Shown: in pieces, positions 40,650 through 49,450 of the stretch
How positions within the stretch are numbered: position 1 is the stretch's first letter
Layout: each line of letters opens with the position of its first letter
Origin: Lactarius indigo
Lineage: Eukaryota > Basidiomycota > Agaricomycetes > Russulales > Russulaceae
Assembly: GCA_025766275.1 (NCBI GenBank)
Contig: JAFKAC010000153.1
Location: forward strand, 45,794-109,793
DNA: 64,000 nucleotides
Direction: 5' to 3'
Notes under the pieces: model-generated
The model's database searches: none
What the model was told of the DNA's origin: nothing
What the model saw: the letters and a program-made list of their open reading frames with translations, nothing else
Position numbers and translations under genes: made by a program

Positions 40650-42260
40650 CGGTAAAGCCCATGTGCAATTGTGCCATGTCAGTCGGCAAAGCCCATGTGG
40701 GCCCATTGTTAATATAATGTGCATATATTTGTATGGGCCCATCAGGCTTGTCTGCAAACAGTCTCGTGTGGGCCCACATTATCTGTACCGCTGGTAGGAT
40801 AGCTGCCGAACGAATCGCTTGCATGGGCCCACAATGCACCTATGACATTTGTCCCGATGAGATTGTAATTGGCCCATGCTGCCAAGGTGCGCATGCTGCC
40901 GATGAGCTTGCATTGGCCCATTCTTTGCATGAGTGAATTCTGCCGAACAGCTTGTATTGGCCCATTCTGCCCATGGGTGAATTCTGCCGAACAGTTTGTA
41001 TTGGCCCACACTGCCAATGTGTACATGCTACCGATGGGTTTGTATTGGCCCACGCTGCCGATGTGTACATGCTGCCGATGGGTTTGTAGTGGCCCATGGT
41101 GCTCATGTATTTTCTGCTGACAAGCTCGTATTGGCCCATTCTCCCCATGGGTGAATTCTGCCGAATAGCTTGTATTGGCCCCTGGCGCCAATGTGTGTAT
41201 TCTGTCGATGAGCTTGTATTGGCCCGCCGTACTCATGTACGTATTCTGCCGACGAGCTTGTATTGGCCCATTCTTCCCATAGGTGAATTCTGCCGAACAG
41301 CTTGTATTGGCCCACGCTGCCGATGTGTACATGCTGCCGATGGGTTTGTATTGGCCCATGGTGCTCATGTATGTATTCTGCTGACAAGCTCGTATTGGCC
41401 TATTCTCCCCATAGGTGAATTCTGCCGAACAGCTTGTATTGGCCCATGGCACCGATGTGTGTATTCTGTCGATGAGCTTGTATTGGCCCACTGTACTCAT
41501 GTATGTATTCTGCCGATGAGCTTGTATTGGCCCATTCTGCACATAGGTGAGTTCTGCCGAACAGCTTGTATTGGCCCACACTGCCAATGTGTACATGCTG
41601 CCGATGGGCTTGTATTGGCCCACTGTGCTCATGTGTGTATTCTGCCGAACAGCTTGTATTGGCCCATTCTTCCCATGGGTGAATTCTGCCGAACAGCTTG
41701 TATTGGCCCACGCTGCCGACGTGTACATGCTGCCGATGGGTTTGTATTGGCCCACGGTGCTCATGTGTGTATTCTGCTGACAAGCTCGTATTGGCCTATT
41801 CTTCCCATAGGTGAATTCTGCCGAACAGCTTGTATTGGCCCATGGCACCGATGTGTGTATTCTGTCGATGAGCTTGTATTGGCCCACTGTACTCATATAC
41901 ATATTCTGCTGATGAGCTTGTATTGGCCCATGGCGTTTGTGTGTTTATGGCTTATATTGGCCCATGGCGCCGAAGTGTACTTGCTGCCGATGAGCTTGTA
42001 ATGACCCACAGTAGAAGCGTGTGTATTCTGCCGAATAGCTTGTATTGGCCCATGGCGTCAAGGTATGTATCCTGCCGATGAGCTTGTACTGGCCCATTCT
42101 GCCAATGTGTGCGTCCTGCCGATGTGCTTGTATTGGCCTGCAGTTTCTTCTTCCAATGAAGTTGGCTCACAGTGTTCATATCTGTACTCTTCTGACAAGC
42201 ATGTATTGACCTGCAATGCCCATGCATACATCCTGCCGATGAGCCTGTATTGGTATGAGG
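40650..42260. repeat. 44-bp minisatellite, about 36 diverged units
   Basis: The basic unit is 44 bp, with a core like ctgccgaacagcttgtattg followed by gcccat and a variable end. Adjacent units differ by 10-25%. At some places three units (132 bp) repeat together, and 132 is divisible by three, which keeps long frames open on both strands. Palindromic gggccc strings are frequent at the left edge. The array joins the truncated Gypsy-B copy on one side and the unrecognised gene at 42268 on the other. The frames are judged to be by-products of periodicity. Confidence 0.9.
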
Positions 42261-42267
42261 AGTGTAG

Positions 42268-43934
42268 CTATGGCATGAGATCATAGTTCTCCCCAAAATA
42301 TGTAGTATTCAGGCTCTTCCCTCTCTCATGGAGACCCACAATTTGCTGCCGAAGTGACTCAAGGACCTTCTCATGGCTATCGCATCTGGATTTCAGATCC
42401 TTAATTGTTTTCTCTTGCCAGTCACATCTGACCTTTAGACTCTGGACCTCCCGTTCGAGCTGTTTAACTATATTATTGTTATCTTCGCCCTCAGCTGCTG
42501 ATCGATGTGGTGAGCATAGAACCAATGGAAACTAGACCCAATGCACCTGGCGATGCCTCCTCATTGGTTCCCTCCATTGGTTTATTGAGAGGTTGAGCTT
42601 CGACCTCCCGGTTGTTGTCAAGGTCCTCTTCTGGGTGTAGAGGCTTGCCCTTCCTTGAGCTTGTCTTCATATCCTGTTTCCCCTTACCTTTGATATTTGG
42701 CCTAGCTGCATTTGGATTATTATTTCCTGCATGCCTCCTAGTCTTGTATGTAGTGCTGATAGCTGCTTCACCAATATCATCGGCAACACTCCTTTTCGCT
42801 GCCGATCTGGTAACAATTTCTTTAGCTGCCGGTAAATGTGATGAGCATAGAACCAATGGAAGCTAGACCTAATGCACCTGGCGACGCCTCCTCATTGGTT
42901 CCCTCCATTGGTTTATTGAGAGGTTGAGCTTCATCCTCCCAGTTGTTGTCAGGGTCCTCTTCTGGGTGTAGAGGCTTGCCCTTTCTTGAGTTTGTCCTCT
43001 TATCCCGTTCACCCTTACCTTTGATATTTGGCCTAGCTGCACTCGGATTATTAACTCCTGCACGCCTCCTAGTCTTGTATGTAGTGCTGATAGCTGCTTC
43101 ACCAATATCATCGGCAGCACTCCTTTTTGCTGCCGATCTGGTAACAATTTCTTTGGCAATTTTATTCCTCAACACATCTGCATGACAAAATTCAGGACTC
43201 ACTGCGAACACCACTACCAGACGCATACGAATCCTTCTTCCTCCTGGGAATAGGGGCTCTTGGATTGCCTATCTCTGCCGAGGGCTCTTGAGGTTCAGAT
43301 GCCATAGGTTCTAGACCAGAAGCTGCCGCTGAGGTAGTCATTATGTTTCCACCTGCTGAGTTTTCTTGATGCTCAGGTGCTATAGGAGCTGGACTGGAAG
43401 CTGCCGATGGCATATTTATCATCATGCCGCCTACTGACGCCAAACTGTCCATGCATTCTTGACAAGAAGCTGCCGATGTCAGTCGACAGACATGAATGTC
43501 AGAGAGAGGATCCACACCATTTTGGCCTGGTAAATGTATATTCAGTGGTGGGAGATCCGTTGGTGAAGTATAATAGTTGCTCATCAAAATCCTTGGATCC
43601 TTCACTGAGACTGAACTTATTTTCACGGAGGTTCCACCCTCTCTGATCACTTCCATGAGGCTTAACAACAGTGGGTGAATGCGGGGAGGTACAGAGCCTC
43701 TTCTATTGGCACCGAAATAATAGTCCACTGAAGTCTTCTGCATAGACCTCAGCTCAGCTTATAGAAGTGGATTGTAGGAAGACTAGAATACCAAGTGCGT
43801 TCTGAATTTCTTCCTCCACACCTTTTCATCTCTGGGTATGCATGCATGATAGGCTTCTAGTTCCTTCTTGAGCATAGCTGCATAGTGGTGAAGAGTTTGT
43901 TCGTCCTGGGTTAGACTGAGATTGGAAGTTGACA
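42268..43934 (-). CDS. Unrecognised gene with duplicated exon and C-terminal coiled coil
   Basis: Not recognised. The minus-strand model starts MSTSNLSLTQDEQTLHHYAA (43934). It splices near 43790-43743 into KTSVDYYFGANRRGSVPPRI and runs through a Ser/Ala/Pro-rich region with repeated SAA triplets. It then enters a basic exon, IVTRSAAKRSAADDIGEAA, that is present twice (about 43166-42836 and 42835-42505). The last exon is a coiled coil (QLEREVQSLKVRCDWQEKTI) ending at 42268. The basic region suggests a nuclear protein. Intron borders are approximate and at least one predicted intron is very short. The reality of the gene is supported by the coding-like duplicate, in which most changes keep the amino acid or are conservative. 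Confidence 0.5.
42505..43166. repeat. Tandem duplication, two copies of 331 bp
   Basis: The stretch beginning tgagcatagaaccaatgg at 42511 recurs at 42842, a period of 331 bp, with roughly 90% identity. Each copy contains a basic coding exon and its flanking intron pieces. Confidence 0.9.
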
Positions 43935-44113
43935 TGGTCACAGAGGAAGGGTGGTGTCAATGGTCTTATGGATCAAAGGCAAGAGGTGTCGGGAGTAGAT
44001 ATAGGAGGAAACAGTAGGAGCGTGGCCTGGGTATGTCCATCTATAATTATCAACTATGCAGATAGATATATTGTGAAACATCCTATTAGGGGATTGTAGT
44101 TTCATCGGCAGTG

Positions 44114-44789
44114 TGTCACGAACCTATAAACCGGTCGTGACTCCAGGGCGCTTAGGACCGGTCCGCGTCGGTCCGGTCTTATGTAATCACCTTCCTAAAG
44201 GGGAATTCCGAATCGGAGTTTGAATTCTATTCTCAAACGATCACGTGATCTGTCACGTGATCTCAAGCCACGTGTTGTGTACACGTGTACTTATCAACAG
44301 TTGATTGTTGATCAATCAACGAAGATAATCAACCAAGTCACCACTCCTCGGGAAATCCCGCATTAACTGCGGAATCACGCCATCCTGACGCAAGATTGCA
44401 TCATCGACTGCGGCGCAGTCGTTCTATGTTTAAACCCCTTCTGATTGGACTCTATTGTTAGACGTCTCTAGAATGTTCCTTTGCGCAGTACTGCGCAGCA
44501 CCCGTGGGTAGGCCCTAAGCCTGCCCTAAAGCTACGCACAGACCACCCCCTGTAGTATATAAGCTGGTGCAATTCTACGGACAGTCCCTCAGACTGTCCA
44601 CTTGTGACATCCTCCCCTTGCCTCTCAGCTCCTTCGAGTGCCCCACTCTTCGTGCGCCACTACTCCTCTTTGAGCCAAGGCCGTAGCCCGCGTCTTCTGT
44701 GTTCTTCTGTATTTCTTCTCCACACCCTTCGCAGCCCCCAGTCTCCGCCTTCGTCGTGACCCCCTGTCGAGTGACAGTGAGTCATCACA
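44114..44789 (+). repeat. Gypsy-A 5' LTR
   Basis: 676 bp. It contains repeated CACGTG boxes (about 44243-44273), a TATA box, TATATAAG (44556-44563), and a canonical splice donor, GTGAGT (44777-44782), 7 bases before its end. Confidence 0.95.
44556..44563 (+). promoter_or_regulatory. TATA box in the Gypsy-A LTR
   Basis: TATATAAG about 215 bases upstream of the LTR splice donor. It is placed to drive the genomic and spliced transcripts of the element. CACGTG palindromes further upstream could be bHLH sites. Confidence 0.55.
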
Positions 44790-44791
44790 CT

Positions 44792-44805
44792 TGGACAGTC
44801 TAACC
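44792..44805 (+). other. Gypsy-A primer-binding site
   Basis: TGGACAGTCTAACC begins two bases after the 5' LTR and starts with TGG, complementary to the CCA end of a tRNA. The tRNA species is not assigned. The site lies inside the predicted intron 44777-44831, so only unspliced RNA would keep it. Confidence 0.5.
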
Positions 44806-44831
44806 AATAGACTGACTCCGGGCTGCTCCAG

Positions 44832-46093
44832 TGGCTGACTTTGACTACGAGTACGACTTCTCGCAGTACGGTCAGTGGGACGGAGATTCTGCCAGCTACC
44901 AGTCGGAGTTCGACAACCAAGGTAGCCCCCTTGACTTTTCCCGCGCCTCCCCTGTTCCCTCCACCTCCGCTGTCCGTCTAGACAGCCTCCGCTTCACCGC
45001 CCCCTACACCCCTGCCACCTTTGGTGGTAACGAGCCCCCCGCCCCTGTTGCCCTCGTTTGGGACGCAACTCCCGAACTAGTTTACCCATACGCTCCGGCT
45101 GAAGAAGCCACCCCTCGTCCGTCCCCTCGTCCCCTGTCCCCCAGCACCGCCCAGTTCTACGAAGAGGTCCTCGAGATCTTCGACCTCAACGGGAACGTTG
45201 TCCCCTTGTCCCCTGAACCCCGCGCCGAGTCTGCGCCTCCCCTCCGAGTCCCGACCCCCCGCCCCCCTATTTCCCTTCGTGGCTCTCCTTCGCCACCTCC
45301 TGTTCTTCCTCCGACTCCTCGTCGCTCTCCGTCTCCTGTTCCGGTCCCCTCCCGCCTTGCGACCCCCGACTCGCCAATTGACTACGAGCGAGTAGCAGAA
45401 CAAGGCCCCGTCTTCCCTCCGGCCCCTCACCCCGAACAAGAGAACCTCCCTCCCCTCGGTCCCACCGCCTACCAGGCCCCCCCTTGCCTCCTTTCCCAAG
45501 GAGAACACCCTCACCAGTACATCTCCGTCGTCACCCCCCAAGGGGAATCTTGGCGGCCCGCTTCCACGACCCTCCGGGAACTAATCAGTAAAGTTCCCCT
45601 CGCCACCTCGCTCGCTAATTTCCCTCCGGTCTTTCCTTCTGTCACCCCCTTCCGTCTTCTTCCCCCTCACGTCTACACCCTCTTCCCGCGCGTTGTTGAC
45701 CCCGCTCAACACCCCGACTTTCCGCCTTTGTACATCTGCTCCAAGGCCATCTACGACCTTCCCTCCCCTGACACCCCCCTCGGGACTATCCGTTACGACT
45801 TCAGGGAAGGCCTGAGACGCGCTTTCGCCCCCCTTGCTAATATCCACAGGGCAGGGTACATTGACTCTCTAGTGACCCTAGAGATCCAGGACTTTTTGGA
45901 CGGAAGAATTGTGACCACTTACGGACATTTACGTTTCTCTTTTAACGGACAAATCTACGCTTACCACCAGGCCTACTTCTTCGAGGACTTGGTTCGTTCT
46001 GCCCCCCACCTTCTTGCTTATTGTCTTTCGCCTCGTATTCCTGCCGACCCCTTTAGTTTCATCTCCACCTTTCCCGACGATCAGCCACTTTAG
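44832..46093 (+). CDS. Gypsy-A ORF1, acidic Pro-rich protein of unknown function
   Basis: About 420 codons open from ADFDYEYDFSQYGQWDGD to FPDDQPL. The first half is acidic and very Pro/Ser-rich. The second half looks globular (HVYTLFPRVVDPAQHPDFPP). The frame has no ATG at its start. Codon one would be created by splicing: the donor at 44777 in the LTR follows an A, and the acceptor CTCCAG ends at 44831 just before TGGCTGAC, giving ATG GCT GAC. The 55-base intron has a CTAAC branch-like site at 44800. No known retrotransposon domain is seen. It might be an extra structural or regulatory protein. Confidence 0.65.
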
Positions 46094-46200
46094 ATAAGTG
46101 GTTATATATTTGCCTTGTCTTGAAACGAGTGTTTTAAGTGCAACGCAAAGTAAGTAAGTGTTACTTATTTGGGATTTGGACTTAAATCGAGTGATTTAAG

Positions 46201-47183
46201 TGCCACCTTCTACTCCGTTCACTTTCAACTTATCTGAAGAGCAAAGGCTTGCACGAGCCCGAGTTAACTTCGAGTCCCACAGGCAGCGGCAACTTGACCG
46301 CTACTATCCCGTCACTTCCACTTACGACCTCATCGATAACCCCCGTCTTGACTGTTGGACAGAACCCCCTACCGCCTTACGTACCCTTATTGACCTCTTT
46401 GACTTTGGAGAAGTCATCCCCGAAAGGGTTTACCACGAGTTTATCGACGATCTTTCTGAAGTCGTCAAGGCTGCCGACGAGCAACTCCTTTATTGGCATC
46501 TTTCAAACTCCGTCTCTGCCACCAACCATCCAACAGACCAACTCCTAGTGTGGACCAAAAGCGACTATCTTTGGTTTGTCCACGTTCCCCCTCGTCGTGA
46601 CCACTACATCCGGCAACTCGAAGACGGCTTCTCTCTTCACTTTGTTGACCGACTCTGCCTCACATACCAGGAAATACAGATTTCCTTTCAAGAAATTCGA
46701 GTGGTCATTCACCCCGACTCCGCCCCCCGTCTAGTCATCTCCGACAGTTCGGAGTTCACTTATTCCTTCACCACCTCTGTGTGGGAAACTACCCTGTCCA
46801 ACCCAGATCGGAACCTTGTCAACCCGAGTAACTGGCACTACCCCCCTTCCACCTCTGACGACCCAGAGTTAGTTTCGATTCTCAACGCTAGAGAAACTTT
46901 CCGGACTCCACCCTTGCTACGCCGAATCACAGATCGGCTTCCCCCTAGTTCCCCTGAAACTGAAGACGAACCTTCAGACTCCGACATCTCCCTACATAAC
47001 GGAGATACCAACCAGCCGCCTAGTCCCAACGACGGTTGGGGACCAACTCTGACCTCAGGCCCCTGCTGGTGCTCTCAAGAAGTCTGCACCTGCGGTTATC
47101 GTCCCAACACCCCCCCGACACCTCCCAACGTAGTGTTGTGGTCCCCTGGAGTTAACTATCTACCTTATAGAGAAAGGGTCTAG
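46201..47183 (+). CDS. Gypsy-A ORF2, protein of unknown function
   Basis: About 327 codons from PPSTPFTFNLSEEQRLARAR to LPYRERV. The middle is hydrophobic and Trp-rich with globular character. The C-terminus has a Cys cluster, CWCSQEVCTCGY, and Pro/Ser runs. As in ORF1, the first codon is incomplete: the sequence reads AAG then TGCCACC, so an upstream exon ending in A would create ATG. The LTR donor at 44777 could serve again by alternative splicing. A near-copy of the upstream 20 bases, ending ttttaagtgc, stands about 62 bases earlier. Function unknown. Confidence 0.6.
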
Positions 47184-47231
47184 ATAGTATAGATTGTCGA
47201 GAATAAATTTTACGAGTGTAAAATTTGACAA

Positions 47232-47903
47232 ATCCTGGATCCAATTCATTGGGCAATTAACCTGGCATCCTCACACGTCGCCCAAAGAAGAACTCATCGT
47301 CGCTTCCAAGTAGACGATCGGCCCATAGCCTCCACCCCGAGTACCCCTGTAACCCCAAGAAGGGCCCCCCGAGCTCGTCGAGCTACCAACACCCAGATCC
47401 CCCTTCCGAGTATTAACCAAGCCGGTCCAAGTGAACCGGTGTACCCCAGTATCCAAGCAACTCCGACTGCGAGGCAGCATTCCACGAGCAGTGACGAAGC
47501 TCAGTATCTCGAAACCCAGCCCCGAGAAATCCATTGTCACCTCCCCGAGGCTATCCTAGTAACCAAGAGCCTACCAACCCGAACGCCCCGAGAACTCGAC
47601 GTGTTCAGAAGACACTGTTCTCTGTTGTACCAAAACCGGCACAATCTTGAAACCCTGTACTTTTCCCAGCCGCTTACACGCATAAGCGAGATCTCGACAA
47701 GCCCCTTGTATTTCCAAGACTTCTTGTGGAGAAGTAAGACAACCCTGACCCACTTTGGTATCTGGGAAGAATACCATTGGATCCGTCGTTCACAAAGACC
47801 CCATCGTCCGGATAGAGCTATCCTCCTCCCTGCATACAAGGTCTACTACCCCTGGAACCTGGACAGTTGGACTGTCACCCGCCTCACCAGAAGAGGTGAA
47901 TGA
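47232..47903 (+). CDS. Gypsy-A ORF3, overlapping the gag start by ATGA
   Basis: The frame is open from about 47232 to the TGA at 47901-47903. No ATG occurs near its beginning, so the start is uncertain and may need splicing or reinitiation. The first part is basic and Pro/Arg-rich (PVTPRRAPRARRATNT). The second is Arg/His/Trp/Tyr-rich (YFSQPLTRISEISTSPLYFQ). The stop overlaps the gag start in ATGA, an arrangement used for coupled termination-reinitiation in some fungal viruses. No domain recognised. Confidence 0.5.
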   Translation: MLDPIHWAINLASSHVAQRRTHRRFQVDDRPIASTPSTPVTPRRAPRARRATNTQIPLPSINQAGPSEPVYPSIQATPTARQHSTSSDEAQYLETQPREIHCHLPEAILVTKSLPTRTPRELDVFRRHCSLLYQNRHNLETLYFSQPLTRISEISTSPLYFQDFLWRSKTTLTHFGIWEEYHWIRRSQRPHRPDRAILLPAYKVYYPWNLDSWTVTRLTRRGE

Positions 47904-49450
47904 ATACACAACGACCTCTCACACCAGAAGAAAAAGCCAACGTCCCAGTGTACTTCTTCGACCCCTATTTCTCTCTCACCGATAATCTTTACTACGCCAA
48001 GTGGAAAGACGAGGATATTTCCAGCCCCACAGGAAAACACCCGTGGACAATAGTCGCTACCCAGCACCAAATCGTTTTTCAGGACCTAAAAGAAGCCTTT
48101 CCTGGTATCGACAAAGTCAAGGACCTAAGTTACAACTCCCTACACGCCACTTTCAAAGGAAAGAACGTCCGTTGGAACTTTGTAAACGAACAGTGGACCT
48201 ATCTAAACAACAAACCAGTCCACTTTAACACACCTAGTCAATCCGAAGATTCAGACAGCGACACAGAGGAAGTATCGCAAATCCTAGACACTACTACCAA
48301 AAAACTCTCTGGTCTACTATCCCAAGTAACCTCCCGACCCTCGACACCCCAGGTTTCCCCTAGTACCTCCGGCCCTAGCCGTTTCCCTGCAACAGTTCCC
48401 CCCCATCGACTCCCATCACCACCCCTAACTGTTCAAGCCTCTTCCTCAGCACCCCCCTTACCTGTTCCTCCTGTACCCACTGCAATGGCAGCACCTGCAC
48501 CTGCAAAAATTTTAGGCGCAGCGCCTGAGCCCTTTGATGGCAAGCCCAACCATGCGGAAGCTTTTTGGAACAACCTAGCCAATTACTTCCATCTAAACCA
48601 GGATATCTTTAACACCGACGATAAGAAAGTATCCACTGCCCTTACCTACTTCAAAGTTGGAACTCCAGCTGGAGAATGGGCCCAAGATAGGCAAAAGAAG
48701 GCCTTAAACCCGACCGGCGGCGCCGCGATTACCTTTGGCACTTGGGCACAGTTCAAAACCGATTTTGATGCACACTTCGTTCCTGGTCATACTGCCATGG
48801 AATCCACCAACAAAATGTATTCTCTGAAGATGGGGACCCGACCTTTCAACGAATGGTTCCAAGAATGGTCAACCCATGCTACACGAAGTGGTGCAAACGA
48901 ACAAACCAAGATGTATGCCTTTCGACAAGCTATTCCAACAGCTCTGAATATGAAGCTGCTCGGCATATCCCCCATCCCTGCCACCTTCGACACCCTTGTT
49001 GAGAAAGCAAGAGAATTCGATCGCGCCTATCGAATTTACGCTGGTCACGCCATTAACCAGTTTAACAAGACCCATAAGCCCACCACAGGACGAGCCGTCC
49101 TAGCAGAGGACGATAGCGTAAATGTCAACGCCTCCTCATCACGCACCACTACACAAAGAACCAAACTTACCAAGGAAGAGCGAGAGTATCGCTTCAAGAA
49201 TAAACTCTGTCTGTACTGTGGCAAGCCAGGCCACGTACTTAAAGAATGTCACGCCAAAACGACAGCCATGAAGGCCAAAAGAGGCCAATCCGACAACAAC
49301 GCTAGGGCGCGCGGCGCCTTTGTTGATGAACCCGGTCAGGAGGAAGCACCCGCTGACCACCCAGCAAACATTGGAGCGATATATCGAGAGATACTCCCTT
49401 TTGACCCGAACGCACGTCCGCGTTCGGTGCCTATTAACGAGGATTTTTAG
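47900..49450 (+). CDS. Gypsy-A gag (capsid and nucleocapsid)
   Basis: 516 codons from ATG 47900. The N-terminal domain (VYFFDPYFSLTDNLYYAKWK) precedes a Pro/Ser linker. A retrotransposon-type capsid domain follows (PFDGKPNHAEAFWNNLANYF through FNEWFQEWSTHATRSG, about 48530-49060). The nucleocapsid has one zinc knuckle, CLYCGKPGHVLKECH, at about 49210-49255. The frame ends in GATTTTTAG at 49442-49450, where pol is open in the -1 frame. This capsid would package the element RNA in cytoplasmic particles. Confidence 0.9.
   Translation: MNTQRPLTPEEKANVPVYFFDPYFSLTDNLYYAKWKDEDISSPTGKHPWTIVATQHQIVFQDLKEAFPGIDKVKDLSYNSLHATFKGKNVRWNFVNEQWTYLNNKPVHFNTPSQSEDSDSDTEEVSQILDTTTKKLSGLLSQVTSRPSTPQVSPSTSGPSRFPATVPPHRLPSPPLTVQASSSAPPLPVPPVPTAMAAPAPAKILGAAPEPFDGKPNHAEAFWNNLANYFHLNQDIFNTDDKKVSTALTYFKVGTPAGEWAQDRQKKALNPTGGAAITFGTWAQFKTDFDAHFVPGHTAMESTNKMYSLKMGTRPFNEWFQEWSTHATRSGANEQTKMYAFRQAIPTALNMKLLGISPIPATFDTLVEKAREFDRAYRIYAGHAINQFNKTHKPTTGRAVLAEDDSVNVNASSSRTTTQRTKLTKEEREYRFKNKLCLYCGKPGHVLKECHAKTTAMKAKRGQSDNNARARGAFVDEPGQEEAPADHPANIGAIYREILPFDPNARPRSVPINEDF

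Noticed and set aside
40742..42001. Open frames of about 300-390 codons on both strands of the 44-bp array
   Set aside because: Three 44-bp units make 132 bp, which keeps frames open mechanically. Translations are simple repeats with no start context, and no frame is favoured.
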